Shown here in pieces: positions 33,930 to 47,315 of a stretch of DNA of 64,000 nucleotides. Source of the DNA: Diplocarpon mali (lineage: Eukaryota > Ascomycota > Leotiomycetes > Helotiales > Drepanopezizaceae); NCBI GenBank assembly GCA_024741835.1, contig JAENRP010000012.1, positions 237,394 to 301,393 of the forward strand. Direction: 5' to 3'. The number at the start of each line of letters is the position of its first letter. Positions within the stretch are counted from its first letter, which is position 1. The notes beneath the pieces were generated by a model, which was not told where the DNA came from, did not search any database, and saw only the letters and a list, made by a program, of their open reading frames with translations. The position numbers and the translations under genes were made by a program.

Positions 33930-35128
33930 CCACAGTGACTCTGAGCTGCCGAGATAAAGCTGACTAACGAAATGCTTTGACAACCGCTTGATTTCACAAA
34001 AGAATCTTACCTTGGTCCAAAGATTAGAGTGGTATCACTGGCAAAATCTGAGTTGCGATGAAGGAAGGTTGGCATTTCGATAACCTTCTTCCTCTTGGCA
34101 GATTGTTTTTCTTTCCTGTTAGCAGGCTCAGCCGGCAGTCAATTCATCTCTCTTCAGCTTTTTCAGAACCTTGGGGGATATGGGGGTGAATTCGAGGCAA
34201 GTTATTGAAAGCTTTGGTTCTATTTATGCCGAGTATATTTCCATATCCACATTAATATTACTTGAGCTGAATTCAACATCCAGCACATACTTATCACGTC
34301 AATCCTTCAACGTCGTATAATTAAAATTTTCGATTAGCTCAATCAGAATATATACAGTATTATCCATGCTTTAGCTTCTCAAACTCAACCAGTCCGTCAA
34401 ACTCAGAGTAAGTGACTGGCGCCTAAGTCACATGTGCATAAGTTAATGGACCCATAGTTCGTTCTTCGACAAGTCTAGGATCTACGAGGAGTGGCTTCTT
34501 CTACATTGGAGGAAACCAGTTGAGAATGTAGACCGAAGCACGGGGTTCCTGAACATGACTTTCAAGTCATACTACGAAAACCGTTGATTATGGGAGTCTA
34601 CTCCCGAGTATCGAACTCACGGCGAGATAGAGGAGTAGCGCCAATTTGCTGCCGCCGAGCTCTCGTCTGCCATGTATCAAGACGCTGTTCAAACGACCAT
34701 CCAAGTTATCCCAAGGATCCCTGGATATGTGATTGATGGCCTTGCCGAGTCATGAAATGAAGCCACTTCAAATGAATTCGCTAAGAGTCAGTGGAGTTGT
34801 TTCTGATTATCATAGTAAAATTATTTCTATAGTTCATCGATGCCATGGGACAGAGATCTAAATTACACAGATTAGGTGCATGTGTTGAGAGGCGAGACCT
34901 TTGACACTGTCGAGATGAGCCGTCTATCGACACTATAATCCATGGAAGAAGCATCAATTGAGCAATTGCTACTCTGGTAACCTTCCCCGTGGTTGTAGTC
35001 CTACTTTTCATTGACGAAACCCCCTCCAACCAACTCCAATGCCGCGGTAAACACCGGAATATTGCCACAGCTCCGGAAGTTCTCCAACATCTGTTCTACG
35101 TAGAAAGGCTATCCCTGACGAGGGATTA

Positions 35129-35332
35129 TGATTCGTTGCACTAGTGGTGAGAAAAAGCTTGTATAAAGAAGAGGCCATCAAAAAGATGGATGAAGTTAAT
35201 TTGGAAATGAATACACAGGTTGATGAGCTTGCGGTTTCTGGTACGAAGTCCGAATTACAAATGAATTCGTGTTCTAGAAAAGGCATTAATGGCAGTGAAT
35301 TTATAGAGCTTGGGTCGATGCTCGAATATTAG
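35129..35332 (+). pseudogene. Short coding-like remnant
   Basis: An open frame after TGA at 35129 has a helical, charged composition (EEAIKKMDEVNLEMNTQVDE) and ends at TAG 35330. It has no upstream ATG in frame before the helical part, and no partner exon was found. It could be a relic of a larger gene. Confidence 0.2.
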
Positions 35333-35766
35333 AAGTTCTTTTATGCGATCAACTTTACATACTTGTCTGCTTGTTTGTTTGCTGGACTTGTTTATTTATT
35401 CGCCTGCTACCATTGATTAGCGCTTTATTTGTAACAATTTTGCCAAATAATTAGTTAATCATTGCACTTAGCGGTAGCTATAGTCACAGATAAATAAAAT
35501 GAGACTTGTGTTCCTTACCGGCCATCCTCCTACACCGCAAGGTAATGTAAACAGAACTCTTTATTTTTCGCTTACAGTGGGTTAGAATACCGACCTAATG
35601 GCCGGTGTTTTGCCGTCTTCAAGACTAAGCTAATCCCTGCGCCGCGGAGCTCCAATCTCTCTCATCCCACCATCATCTTCTGCCTCAATTCCGCTGAGCT
35701 GCAAAGCTGCAGATTCTTTGGAATGAATACACGATGAAGATTGGCGGAGGCCCTGCTTAGTGAAGC

Positions 35767-38700
35767 ATGGACCCCAAATACTCTGAGGAAACAGCGAAGA
35801 GGAGGCGGCTGGGTGCAGAGACGGGACCATTCGTACTGCGCCTTTTGCTTGAGGATCTGCCCCTGTCTGCAGAGGGTGACAGAGCTGACATTAATATCAA
35901 CTGTGTAGAGTTTCTAGGTAAATGTCAAGCTCGCTTGTGTTCTGCTGTGCTGAAGCTAACAATTCCCAGAACGGAACCTCTATGTTGGAACATCTGCCTC
36001 CGAAATCCTCCACTTCGTACAAATTCCGCCGGATCCTGAAGATGTCTCCGGGAAGCCCTCTTACATACTGGCTTCGAGACTTCCTCCAGCGTTCCATGAA
36101 CCTCCTTCCGCGGCGCGACAAGGCGTTCAACAAATCTTGCTTCTCCCGAAAGTTAACAAGGCGTGCATATTGTGTAATTGGACAGTCACGTTTTACTCCC
36201 TTCCAGAATTGAGCCCAGTCTTTGGCACAACACAGATACGGCCTTGCAATTGGATTGGTGGTATTGATCTGAACATCGACCTGAACGGAAGCGGACAGGA
36301 TGTCAGAAATCCGTCAGTCACAGTCCTGGCTTCTCTGAACAAGAAGATACGAGTTATCAAGATCAGTGAGGACCCTCGCGGACTTAGGGCAAGTGGCCCC
36401 TATCTTTTAAACAATGACTAGCTAATTCAAGCGTCAGACCATTGACTTTTCCGGAAGCGTGACATCTGTTCGGCGGGACTCATTTGCTTGTGTCGCTGAT
36501 TCTCACTCATATGCGCTTCTTGACGTGGATCGATTGCTGAAGATACCACTGTTTCCTATTTCTTCGCTAGACAATTCACAATCTAGCAGTGTTGGTGGCC
36601 ACGTCGAAGACATATCTGGTAATTCTATAGGTGGAATTTCGAGGAGCACATCTTCAGCTCAGCCATACTCAGCACTTGCAGGAGATCGAGGGCATGGACG
36701 CAGCACCAGCCTTGGTACATTCATGACTGCTGGCAGTACACAGCCGGGACAGCGAGCCACTAGTGGAGATCGTTTGGGCAGGGAAAGACCCGAGGATGTT
36801 TTGCAAGAATCCCCACCAGCACCCGCGAGAGAGCCAAGCCCAGCAAAGCCGCCTCCACCCCCTCCTCCTTCTGACTCTGGCGCCACAGAACAGATTCGAA
36901 CACCTCCGCAACCCCCTGTCTCTGGCTTATTGAAGCCTCACGTTGTGTCTCCAACGCCTCAAGAATTCCTCTTGGTAACAGGCACTGGGCCGCATGACCC
37001 AGGAGTCGGGATGTTTGTTAACCTAGAGGGAGATCCTACAAGATCTACCTTGGAATTCGATAGATATCCCGAAGAACTGGTAGTTGATGGTCGAGGGGTT
37101 GGCGTGGATCCGACCCCGACGACCATGGAGGACGAGGAAGAGGGCTTTGTGCTTGCGTCCATGGCTCGTGGTTTTGGCGATGAAACTCGTCACGGTTTAG
37201 AAATCCAGCGTTGGGATTTGGACCCTGGAGAAGGAGAATCTGAAAAGTATTGGCTGGACAGTCCAGTGCCCGAAAACCTAAGTGAGAACAGCACACCGAC
37301 CAGGATTGGTCTGCGATGTGTCGCCGATTTCGGAGACGTATACTTCGAAGAAGTGGTGAACAGGCTGCGCTTAAAGCGCTTCCAACCGTTTGCCACGAGA
37401 TCGATGGATGCATCTATTCTCTCTCTTCGTGGGGTCGACTCTAGGACAGCAATATCGCTGGAGCGAGTATCCGGAGAACGAGAACTTTTTGAAAACAGTG
37501 ATGACCTTCCCCAAGGTTGGGAAGATCGTCGTGATGAAGAGGAGCATCAGTTCGCTCGGCGGCTGGGCCATGCTCGAACACGGATCATCGCGTGGTCCGG
37601 AAAGAGTGTATGGTGGGCTGTCCGGAACCCTCTAGCTTTGAGATTAGATGCCAGCATCTCGGAAATGACTGCCGCCAGCAAAATCCGAGATGATCAAACA
37701 TATCCGTCACTTGATCGGAGGAAACTCATCGAAGTTATCAATTCCCTGCGTGGACGTGAAGCTAAAACAGAGACGGAATTTCTGAGTCTCGGATACATCA
37801 GGCAGCGAGCGGGACTGTTACTTTTCATGAGTGGCCTAGATGCACTTGCATTGCCGCCGTCAGAGCCAGAATACCGAATATGCGAGGACGCCCTACTGGA
37901 AGGGGGACTGGACCCCCGGGTTATCCTCGCTATTGTACCATATCTCCGGAACGAGATAGTACAGGGTGTAAAGGGTATCTGGATTCATGGTGGCGTCAGA
38001 GATGTTGCGGATAGCTTTATCACAAATAGCCGCCCCCAAAAGTCGGACACCGCAAAAGCAAACGATACGTCGGATCATATTTTGAAATTTTTAAGAAGAT
38101 TTCTGGCAGCGTGGAGGAAGAAGAAGGGCTTTGGTAGCATCGCAGACGAAAATGAAGTCTTCAAAAGCGTTGATGCAGCACTCCTCATTGTCCTGCTCCA
38201 ACTCGACCGATCAGCACCTCCCGGTCCTCCTAGGGGAAAGTCAGTGAGATTAGAACTTTATGAGTTGGTTGATAAGGGTGTAGACTGCTTTGAGAGAGCC
38301 ATCTCTCTTCTCGAATCCTATCATCGATTGTATATCCTCAGCCGCCTCTACCAAAGTCGCAAAATGGCTGGCGAGGTGCTTGCCACATGGCGGCGCATCA
38401 TTGAAGGCGAGCAAGACGACGGAGCTGAGTTCCGTGAAGGGGAAAAAAGAGTCCGAGAATATCTTGCCAAAATTAAAAATCCAGCTTTGGTCCAGGAGTA
38501 TGGTGTTTGGCTAGCCACCCGAGATCCCAAGATTGGTGTGCAAGTTTTTGCCGAAGATCGAAGCCAAGTCAAATTCGAGCCTACTCAGGTTGTCGAAATC
38601 CTTCGAGAGGGGGCCCCAGGAGCTGTCAAGGAATACCTAGAATACTTGGTTTTCAGCAAAAACCATGCGGAGTATATCAATGAACTCATAGCATACTATC

Positions 38701-39446
38701 TTGACATTGTCACCAATAAACTGGAAGATTCGGAAGATGCGAGGAGAATACTGGCACAGACTTACGAGTCATATCGAGCACTTCGCTCCCCGAAACCCAC
38801 GTACCGACAATTTATCACGGACAATTTCATTGATGAGGATTGGTGGCACAGTCGCCTACGCCTTCTACAGCTTCTTGGAGGTAGTCAAGGCTCTGCATCT
38901 CAGTACGACGTGGCAGCTATACTAGCACGGATCACCCCCTATGCACAAGAACTCGTCCCCGAGGTCATCATACTTGATGGTAGACAGTCGCATCACGAAG
39001 AGGCTTTGAGACTTCTGACGCATGGTCTGGGGGATTACGACACAGCAATCAATTATTGTCTTCTTGGCGGATCCAGTATGTACCATCCCGTATCTGGGAC
39101 TCTGGCACGAGAAACCCTTCCAACCCGAGATCAACAAGCCGAGCTCTTCGGTTTCCTGCTCTCGGAGTTCTTGCAAATCAAGGACATTAGCAACCGTGTT
39201 GAACAAACGAGCAATTTACTTGAGAGATTTGGCGGATGGTTTGATGTCGAACATGTCTTGAGTCTAATACCGGACACGTGGTCGGTGGATTTGGTTTCTG
39301 ACTTTCTTGTCAATGCCCTGAGACGTATTGTTAGAGAGCGTAGCGAAACCACGGTCACGAAGGCTCTCAGCGGCGCGGAGAACCTGAAGGTCGCCGCTGA
39401 CTTGATTAGAAAGATCGATGCAGCTGGCCCTTCTATTGAAGCTTAG
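35767..39446 (+). CDS. vps3: VPS3/TGFBRAP1-like CORVET subunit with CNH domain
   Basis: Exons 35767-35917, 35970-36388 and 36432-39446 encode 1194 residues. A citron-homology beta-propeller forms the N-terminal part (RNLYVGTSASEILHFVQIPP; SFACVADSHSYALLDVDRLL). It is interrupted by a Ser/Pro-rich insert with a seven-Pro run near 36843. The C-terminal half is alpha-solenoid with the Vps39/TRAP1 domains (YGVWLATRDPKIGVQVF; HHEEALRLLTHGLGDYDTAI). VPS3 is the Rab5-binding subunit of CORVET, which tethers early endosomes. The second intron (36389-36431) uses a GC donor, GCAAGT, and is only 43 nt. It is needed to join LR to QTIDFSG. The start was chosen at the first ATG of the open exon. Confidence 0.88.
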
Positions 39447-39585
39447 TAAACATTTTGACACGTATTTATGTCTATACTAGTAACTCCGGTATTGCGAAGA
39501 TGGGCTCTTGCACAAGCAGCAAGATCATGGGGACGGAGGGATCCCTTGTTCCTTGCAATCATCTGGTAGCTTCGTCTGGAGGTGA

Positions 39586-41321
39586 CTACAGCATTGCTCT
39601 AGTCTCACCCTCCACCAAATCCGAATCGTCCAACGTCAAGATCTCGAACTGGTTTTGCCTCCCCAGTCCCAAGCTCCTCATATCAACGTCCTCTACCTTG
39701 TGCAAAACATCGCCGTCCCACTCATCAGCTGCCATCAGGCTTGCAATCTTCCCGGCAATGAACTCCGCGCCAAGTCTAGCGCCTTCCAAGTTTGGTCCAG
39801 CGGGACCCAGTCGCAATGCTCCCAGTCGGCCAGTAACGAACAAGGGGATCTCTTCGTTCCACATCAGCTCTTTTGTCAGACATGGCATCCCGCCGACAGT
39901 CTCTATCGGGTGGGAATCGAGCAAGGGCTGTACAGCCGGCACTTTGTTGATATCTGCCACAACCCCCGTGGCATAAACAACATGGTCTGCTTGTAGCTCT
40001 CGCCTCCCATCTCGTCCATCGAGACCCATTGTCCACATCATCTCCAGCTCATCCCAGACGGCCTCCTTGACCTCGGTGAACTCCTCGATGACCAGCTTGC
40101 CTTCTCTCACCAGACCACACAAGATGCCCTTATATTCGGGGTTCACACTCCCTCCGCTACGAGCACACTTCATCATCTCAACTCTCTCCTCATCGGTATC
40201 GGCCTTCCAGAACTCACTCATCCGCTGGTTCTTGAATTTCGCCAACCAGCTAAGATCGACGTCAAAATGCTTGGTCTTGAGTGGGCCACGGAGGATCAGG
40301 TGGACATTCGATACGCCGTGAGAAGCAGCCAGGTGAGCAACTTGCGCGCTGGTTAATCCGCCGCCAATGATGGCCAGACTCGTGGGAATCCGTTTCTGGG
40401 CTTTGGATAGCAGGTGGGGCGGGAGAATGTTGGTGTTGGTTTCAGAGAGCTGGGTCTTGCAGAATATGTGGCTTACGCTCCCCTTGGATGAGAGGGGGCA
40501 GAACGGACAATCGGGTGGCAACGTGGGTTTTGCTGCGGCTCCGATGGCGAGAACTACGATGCGGGCCTTCTTGGTGCCCGTTGAGGTTTGTAGCGTAAAT
40601 ATTGACGTGAGGGGTGAATATGTTATGGATGCTACCGAGGACTTCTGCACCAAGTCGGATAGTTGGTATCGGGCTACAATCGAGTCGCAGTACTGCTTGA
40701 ACAGCGACTGGCTCGGGCGGTAGTAGTCGTGCCTGTCCCGCTCGTCCACGTAGGTCGTCTCTTGAGTACGCTTACTAGTGCTCGGTTAGCTCCTGTCCAA
40801 AGGGTCAACAATGCTAGGCGATATCGCGCCTACCCATCTCTCTGCTTCTTCTTCCTCTGGTGTTTACTCAATTCCTTGCCCACTACCCCTTGAATCTCCT
40901 TCAGTTCCTGCTGTCGGTCTGTCGTGACGGCATATTCCAGCAACCCATCTCGGTCCCTCGGATCAGGGTGAAAGAACATAGGGCTCCTCAGGTGTGTAAT
41001 GCCCAGCTCCTCGAACTTCTCATTCCAAGCACTCATCCACTGGTCGCCGTTCGCGTCCAGGACGGCAATGTCGGCTGCGTGGTTGGAGACATTGTGTCCC
41101 GGCAGGAGGCGATCTGGAGAGGTGTTTGCCCGTCGACTGGTACGGATGGGTTTTGATTTCCACCTGGAGGACGTGGCTTTCATAAAGTGGAACTTCTGAT
41201 GCTCGGATTCCGTAAAGAGGGCAGATGGAGTTGACTCGCGGAGGCGAGCTGCTACTGCCAGACCGCAGGGACCGGCACCTATGATGAGGACATCGTGGAT
41301 GTGTGTTTCCCCTTCTGCCAT
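39586..41321 (-). CDS. FAD-dependent oxidoreductase, monooxygenase-like
   Basis: Exons 41321-40834 and 40774-39586 on the minus strand encode 558 residues. The N-terminal dinucleotide-binding motif is VLIIGAGPCGLAVAARL (residues 11-27). A second Rossmann motif, SLAIIGGGLTSAQVA, binds NAD(P)H, and an ATG-type motif VVYATGVVADINK follows later. This is the layout of the class B flavin monooxygenase/pyridine nucleotide oxidoreductase superfamily. I cannot name the substrate. No secondary-metabolite neighbours are present, so a housekeeping role is more likely than a cluster role. The 59-nt intron follows RDG and rejoins at KRTQETTYVDERDR. The gene is tail-to-tail with vps3 (139 nt). Confidence 0.8.
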
Positions 41322-41591
41322 GCTGATAATGACTTGAAGTCACCGAGGCATCGACATAGCACAATGCTAGCACCAGGGATATAGATGTGTTATCAGAGGC
41401 CACACCTTGATGGCTATCCGCACAAGGCCAAGTCAGCCTTGCCCTGTCAACAAATGAAAGTTCACGCTGGCCCGACTTATTTCAGGGAACCTTGATGGCC
41501 ACAAAAGAAGCGGCAGAGTAGACTGGTAAATATTTCGCTGACATCTTGCACAGTATGGCGGTTTGAACAAACCAGTTTCTCCGAATGAATA

Positions 41592-43372
41592 TCATGACTC
41601 ATCAACCCATCCAAGAGCCTGTCCCATTTTGACCTTCTGCCCCTTCTGAACAGCCCAGTTCCACCCTCCCTTTCTCTTGGCCTTCTCTCCCATCCAGCCT
41701 TCATCGAGACTCGGTCTTTGCCCTTTCGGCGCTTCAAAGACAAGTACAATGGTGCTTCCCAACTGAAAGCCTCCCATTTCTTCGCCCCTCTTCAAGGCGT
41801 GGCCGTGAAGGATCGGGCTTGCAGCTTCATAGGTAGCTTCTGCAAATCCATCATATGATTCACCGTTCTTCGCTGCCTCTTCTGCTGCCCGGTCTGCTGC
41901 AGTGTCTGTTGTCAAGGAGTTTGTCCGGAGTTCTCTATCGAAGTTGATCTTGATCGAGCCCACGTTGGTAGCTCCGACGGGCGTGTATGAGAAGAATCCC
42001 CAACGCCATCGTCCCAAGAGAACGACTCGCTCATTGAGAGTGAAGAGTCCGGGCAGAGTGCGCTGCAGGTAAGGAGAAACGCTGTAAAGCTCACCGGCAA
42101 AATGACGACGCTTCTCCGCAACCCAGGCGCAGGGCGAATGAAAACGGTGGTAATCGCCAGGGGCCAGGTAGACAACGACATAGTATAACGAGGTCCGGTG
42201 TTCCGAAGTAAGGAGAGAGTACCATGGTTTCTGCCCTAGAGCCAAATCGGCACGAACCTCGGCTTCCGATGCAGCTGTGGGCTTTGTAGATGCGTCTTCA
42301 GCCTTCCTTACAGGCTGTTTCTTCTGTCCAGAAAGGAGATTTGGGAGTGTATATGAGATTCCATTGACCGAAGCAAATTGTTCATCTTGCTTGATAATCT
42401 CTTCGTCCCCTTCCCGTCGAGAGGCTGCACTAGCATCAAATTTGGGAGAGAAGATACTGCCTGGGTTGGACGGGCTGGGCGAAGTTTCTGGAGTGCTGGT
42501 ACCGAGAAGAGCATCAAGACTATATGTCATGCCTTTCACTTGCTCCACTTCACCGCTTTCGATTGCCCCAAATTGAAGAACTCGGCCATCAGCTGGGGAA
42601 AGAAGAGCGTTTTGTCTGGGATCGAGAGGGCGAGCACCAGGCTTCAAGGTCCGATAAAAGAAAGATGCGAGATTTGGGTATACGTGAAGATCAGACTCTG
42701 ATACTTCAGAAAGACTAGGTTAAATTTAGTTTTATGTAGCACGATATTCGAGGGCTTTCTATACTTGACGCCGAAGATATATGAATACAACTTGAACCCG
42801 GGAACACGGAGATAGTACGGTATCTCAAGTTCGTTGAACTTGCCCCAAATTCTAGACATAGCCTTAAGAGGCAGAGTTGACATAACCTGAACTTGCCTAA
42901 AATTTATCAGTTGTGTTCAGTCTAGAACAGAGATGAGGTCAATAACAAACCATGGTCCGGTGGGCCTGATTCTGTCCCTCCTCTTCGGCTTGCCTCCTGA
43001 TACATTGTCTACTCCGGGCCCTCCTGCTTTTGCATTTCCATCATTGTCCCGTTTTTCCTCGCGCCGTCGTGCCTTTTCCCGCTCATTGACTCTGTATAAT
43101 TGACCGAGGCCCAAGAAACCAACACCCAGCCCTAGCGGTATAGGATACCACTTTATCTTCGTGTCTTTCAGAGCCTTTCGAAGACGAACACCGAAAGAAT
43201 CTTTATAGTCAGTTTTCTGTTGGTGTAGACGTGCTGATGAAGAGAACGGTCGAGATTTGTGGTACCTGCAGATACATTGCGATTTTAATTGCGAAGGGAG
43301 TCTCGGGTTTTTTCTGATAGCCTTGCCGGAGATGGTCTGCCTGACACCCCATGATGCCGCTTGAGACGCCAT
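41592..43372 (-). CDS. psd1: PSD1, mitochondrial phosphatidylserine decarboxylase
   Basis: Exons 43372-42951, 42896-42765 and 42714-41592 on the minus strand encode 558 residues. A basic presequence ([21 protein letters not shown]) and one membrane segment around [19 protein letters not shown] anchor it in the inner mitochondrial membrane. Catalytic-domain landmarks are [47 protein letters not shown] and the self-cleavage motif LGST (about residue 503) in [16 protein letters not shown]. Autocleavage at the Ser makes the pyruvoyl prosthetic group that converts phosphatidylserine to phosphatidylethanolamine. A Ser/Pro-rich insertion within the catalytic domain ([15 protein letters not shown] onward) is usual in filamentous fungi. 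All key residues are present. Confidence 0.95.
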
Positions 43373-43940
43373 CTGGGGAAGACTGTACTTGTGGTCCTAA
43401 CTCACTGCCAGGCTCAACATCGTCAAACAAGTGGTGTGACGAAACTGAAGATGCTCTTCAATGCACAAGGATTTTGCCGCGCCCTACCGCCTAGCGATAA
43501 GCCGATAAAGTCTCTCATTAATCCTCGTGTTTGTGTGCTCCCTGGCGAGAGATTATTCCCTCCCGAGACCTGTTCTAACTATTCGAGAGTTGGTATTTTG
43601 CAGTGTTGCCATTTATCTCTGAAATCCTCTGCGATTCCCTGTGCCTGCTCCAGAAAGTTTTCTTGAAAATTATGATCGCTTGGAGAGAGCCTGCACTTGA
43701 GTGATTTCAGACGAGTGGCAAGGATCTAACTCCAGACGTGGAGCTCCGTTCCTTCAATCAACAGCTACCTAGTATGAACTGGCCACAAACACTTTATCCG
43801 CGCCGAACAACACCTTCATCAGCCGCGCACCAACCCCGTAATGCTTTCATAACAAGCTGGTCTATTCTCTCTGTCGATACGGTTTCTAAGTTTTCAGGCC
43901 CAGCTATATTCGTCGCCAGCACCTTCGTACAAACTCCGCC
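43373..43940. promoter_or_regulatory. Divergent promoter region of psd1 and the UBL membrane protein
   Basis: 568 nt between outward-facing start codons. No TATA box stands out on either side, and no operator-like repeat is seen. Confidence 0.45.
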
Positions 43941-46238
43941 ATGGCCGAGCCATTAGAATCACAATCAACTGGGGAGTCCGGACCCTTGAGCTTTACACTG
44001 CAGGTTGTCTCTCCTTCAGTAGGAGTGTCTAGTCCTTTACGATTTCCCCATCTGCCAGCAACTACGACTGTGAAAGAGCTAAAGGAGAAGGTTCGCAATG
44101 TTCTACCATCTCAACCGCAAGATGAAAGCCAGCGTTTTATTCATCGTGGCCGAATGCTGGCCAGAGAGACGGAGACAATGCTAGAGATTTTCGGTCAGGA
44201 GAGCGTATGAAGCTTAGTATTACCCCAGAATGGTTCAGCTCGCTGATTTGAGGTTCACTAGTTAGCCAGCTCCGAATCCCAAACTCTCCATTTAGTCCTC
44301 CGTCCTACAGGACCAGAAGCTGCACAACATGCTGCTCCAATCTCTACTACTCCAATTCCGCCGCCGTCTGCTACGGGTCTCCCTCTGCCCCCACATCTTC
44401 AACAGCGACCTCAGTCAACATCTGTAAATTTGATACAGCAACCTATGCATGGCATGCATGCTCAACAGCCTCTTCCAGGCTTTCAGCAACCACTGCCACT
44501 CCAGCAATTACAGCCCGGGGACCATCACCAGAATGCCATAACACAGAGACTTGCTCAGCTGCAACGAGAGACCCATCGCCTGCACCAAGAAATGATGTTG
44601 ATTGAGCAGAGAGCAAGAGCCCAGATCGGACAACCCATTGCCAATGTTCAACAAACACCTTTTGGTCCTGGAATTCCTCCCCAAAGTATCTTTCAACGCC
44701 CTGTCGGACCATCTCCACAAGCTCAAGCGTCGTTCCAGAGCATGATTAACCAGCACCAACTGCAGCGAGCGGCTGAAGGTCGAAACGGGGTTCAAGATAT
44801 CGGTGGAGTACCAGTTCAATCCGGTCAACTTTCTCAAACCGCATCAGGTAGGGCCAGCCCGGTTGCTCCTCGACCGGATTCCACTTCCACTTACCGTCGC
44901 GAGGGAGTTGGACCGGACGGGCAAAGATGGTCTGTAACGGTAAACCAGACCACTACAACCCACTATCCTATCCCGCAGCAACTGCAGCAGCAACTACAGC
45001 ATCAACAGCATCTTGCTCATCACGCAAATCCAGCCTTGGACATTCAGGCTTTACTGAGGAATGCAGACCGCTCCTTGGCTCAAGCTGAGCAAAACAACAT
45101 GCAGCGAAGTGTTTCAACCCCTACGCCGACGGCATCCGTCCCAGGAGCCACTGCCTCGGAACTACAGGGAGCGGTAGCTACTACGGGTGTTACTAACATT
45201 TCCCCTCCGGCATCTACAATTCTTCCTCCGCTCTCGACTGCCACCCTGCCACCCTCACAAACCATCAATATATCTCCTGCATCTAATTCTACGTCCACCC
45301 AACCCATGGTTTACCTTCTTTCATCACCAGCAGGACCTCGAGCTATTCTCGTTACGAACTCCGAAACATACTTCACTCCTCTTCAATCTTCTCGGCGCAG
45401 AAATTCACCCACCACGCAAATCCCTTGGCAAGGACAATCCCCTGTTGGAGCAGCAGTGCTTCCAGAAAACAGAAACAGAGGCGCTCATCGACGTCCAGCT
45501 CGACGTCCAGCCGCACCTGCTGTCGCGCCACATGCGAACCCCGGTGCAGGAGCTTTCGGCGCTCAATTTGGGGCGGTTCTTTGGCTCATCGTCCGTCTCG
45601 TCGGCTTCGTGTGGTTCTTTACATCTGGTAATCCTAGTTGGTCTAGATGGCTAATGGTCAGTGGGTTGGGACTGGTTGTGTTCCTCGTCAACACCGGTAT
45701 TCTCAACGGTTTTGTGGGCCAGCTTCTTGGCCCTGTTCGAAGGCACGTGGAAGCTTTGATCCCGTTGGCGGGACCCGAGGCTGCTTTGGTGCCTGCCGCG
45801 AATGCAGCAATTCCACAGCCTCCTAGAGACCCTCCGGCAGAAGGCTTAACACCAGAACAAAGACAAAGAGGAGAGCTTGACCCCGCCGAGGTGGCTGCTA
45901 GACTCATTGAACAGCGTCGACAGGCCCAAGGGGGTTGGCTGATTGCACATATCCGACGTGCAGAACACTCATTACTGTTGTTCCTCGCTAGTCTGGTGCC
46001 AGGTGTGGGAGAACGACACATTGCAGCTCGTGAAGCAGAGGCGGCTGCTGCAGAGGCACGCCGAGCTGAAGCGGCTGTAGCTGCAGATGCTGCAGCAAAC
46101 ATGGTAAATGCCGATGCCCCTGAAGCGGGAGGTATTGAGGGTACGGAGGGTACGGGTGAGCAAAGGGAAAATGATACGCATGAAGCTCAAAACAATGAGA
46201 GTGCAGCACCCCCCGCACAGCCGTTGATCGAGGTGTAA
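43941..46238 (+). CDS. Ubiquitin-like domain membrane protein (HERP/Usa1-like)
   Basis: Exons 43941-44204 and 44262-46238 encode 746 residues. A ubiquitin-like fold spans about residues 15-105 (TTTVKELKEKVRNVLPSQPQ; QRFIHRGRMLARETETM; SQTLHLVLRPTGP). A Gln/Pro-rich linker of some 400 residues follows. Then come two closely spaced membrane segments, FGAVLWLIVRLVGFVWFF (about 524-541) and WLMVSGLGLVVFLVNTGIL (about 551-569), and a hydrophobic stretch LLLFLASLVPGVG further on. The C-terminus is Ala/Glu-rich. The layout UBL-linker-membrane hairpin resembles HERPUD1 and yeast Usa1, scaffolds of the Hrd1 ER degradation complex. That link is inferred from architecture, not from a diagnostic motif. 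Confidence 0.75.
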
Positions 46239-47315
46239 ACGTTGGAGATATGGAAAATGTAAATCATGCGTCTTGTCGTCTAGTCATGTAGTCAGGTACG
46301 GAAAAACAATCGTGCACATTATTTCCATCGAAATATTATGAGAACGGGTTTGCCCTTGAACCCGAAATCATACACATCTTACGAGCCAACCGAATAGATC
46401 CCTGGAACTGGCTATCAACCGCACTGAGTACATAGCAGGGAAAAACGTTTGAGAACCAAATGCGAACAAAGAGCGACTCTGATCATAATGTATTGAAAAG
46501 TGTTATAGTGGTTTTGCAGGAGGTGAACAAAACTCTGCATCTCAAGATGTCTCACACGCTACAACTCAATAACAAACTATTCTTCTTCGAGAGCCTCAAA
46601 AGCAAGATGAGATTGAACAAAGTGAGACTCGAAATCACGCCCTGTGAGGGACCAGTACAGTAAAACGCTAGTAGGGAAACCCTGACCCGGCGCCATTGCC
46701 AGCTCGGCCTTCTGTCCTCACATGTCATGTCGATTGTTTTATCAGCGTCCATTTTTGATAGTAGGGTTCCGAGGGGCAGCTCGCTGGAAAATTGTTGATC
46801 ATAAAGGTCCACTCGAGTCGAGAAACTTCACCTAGGATGTATGCATTGGAAAAAGGAGGTCGGATCCGCACATTGAAGATTGCGAGTTCTTGCACGACAG
46901 AGATGAAAGAGTGGAGAATTGCGATAAGTAGAGGATGCTCGCTGGGATTGGGGAGGCCTGAAAACAAAAACGATGTCCAGAGCAGGTACGAACGTATCTC
47001 TAAAATGAATAAATCAAGGCTCTTATCCTAATCTAGGCCAACCGGGAAGTAGCTGAGTATATGCTTCCGCCCTAGAGTCAATGTCTCGTTCTCTATGGTA
47101 GAAGATAGTCATGCTTCACAGCTTCAGCAGAGGTTGAAAGATTTGAATGGGAATATTCGATCCCATGATATATATTTATATTATAGTACAAGGAGCACTT
47201 GCTCTCAAAAATCAAATTAGCTTCCAGCTAGGATGTCAACTGCTAAGCAACGCTGAATCATGACACCAGACTCGAATCGCCCTCAATCAAGTCCTAAAGA
47301 CTTACGCCGAGGGTA
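46239..47315. other. Convergent intergenic region
   Basis: About 1.1 kb between two 3' ends. Short frames only. A TATATATTTATATTATA tract lies near 47170. No gene is supported. Confidence 0.5.

Larger units (their letters stand above)
32738..35766. other. 3-kb gene-poor island between coy1 and vps3
   Basis: Moderately AT-rich. It holds the coy1 promoter at the left, a weak candidate small gene at 33583-33929 and a coding-like scrap at 35129-35332. Nothing else is supported. It may be a decayed mobile element, but no terminal repeats or transposase motifs were found by eye. Confidence 0.45.

Noticed and set aside
34530..34680. tRNA or tRNA-derived SINE on the minus strand, from box A-like and box B-like motifs
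   Set aside because: No acceptor stem, D-stem or 5-bp T-stem can be formed together. Only short hairpins are present, so this is not a supported tRNA.
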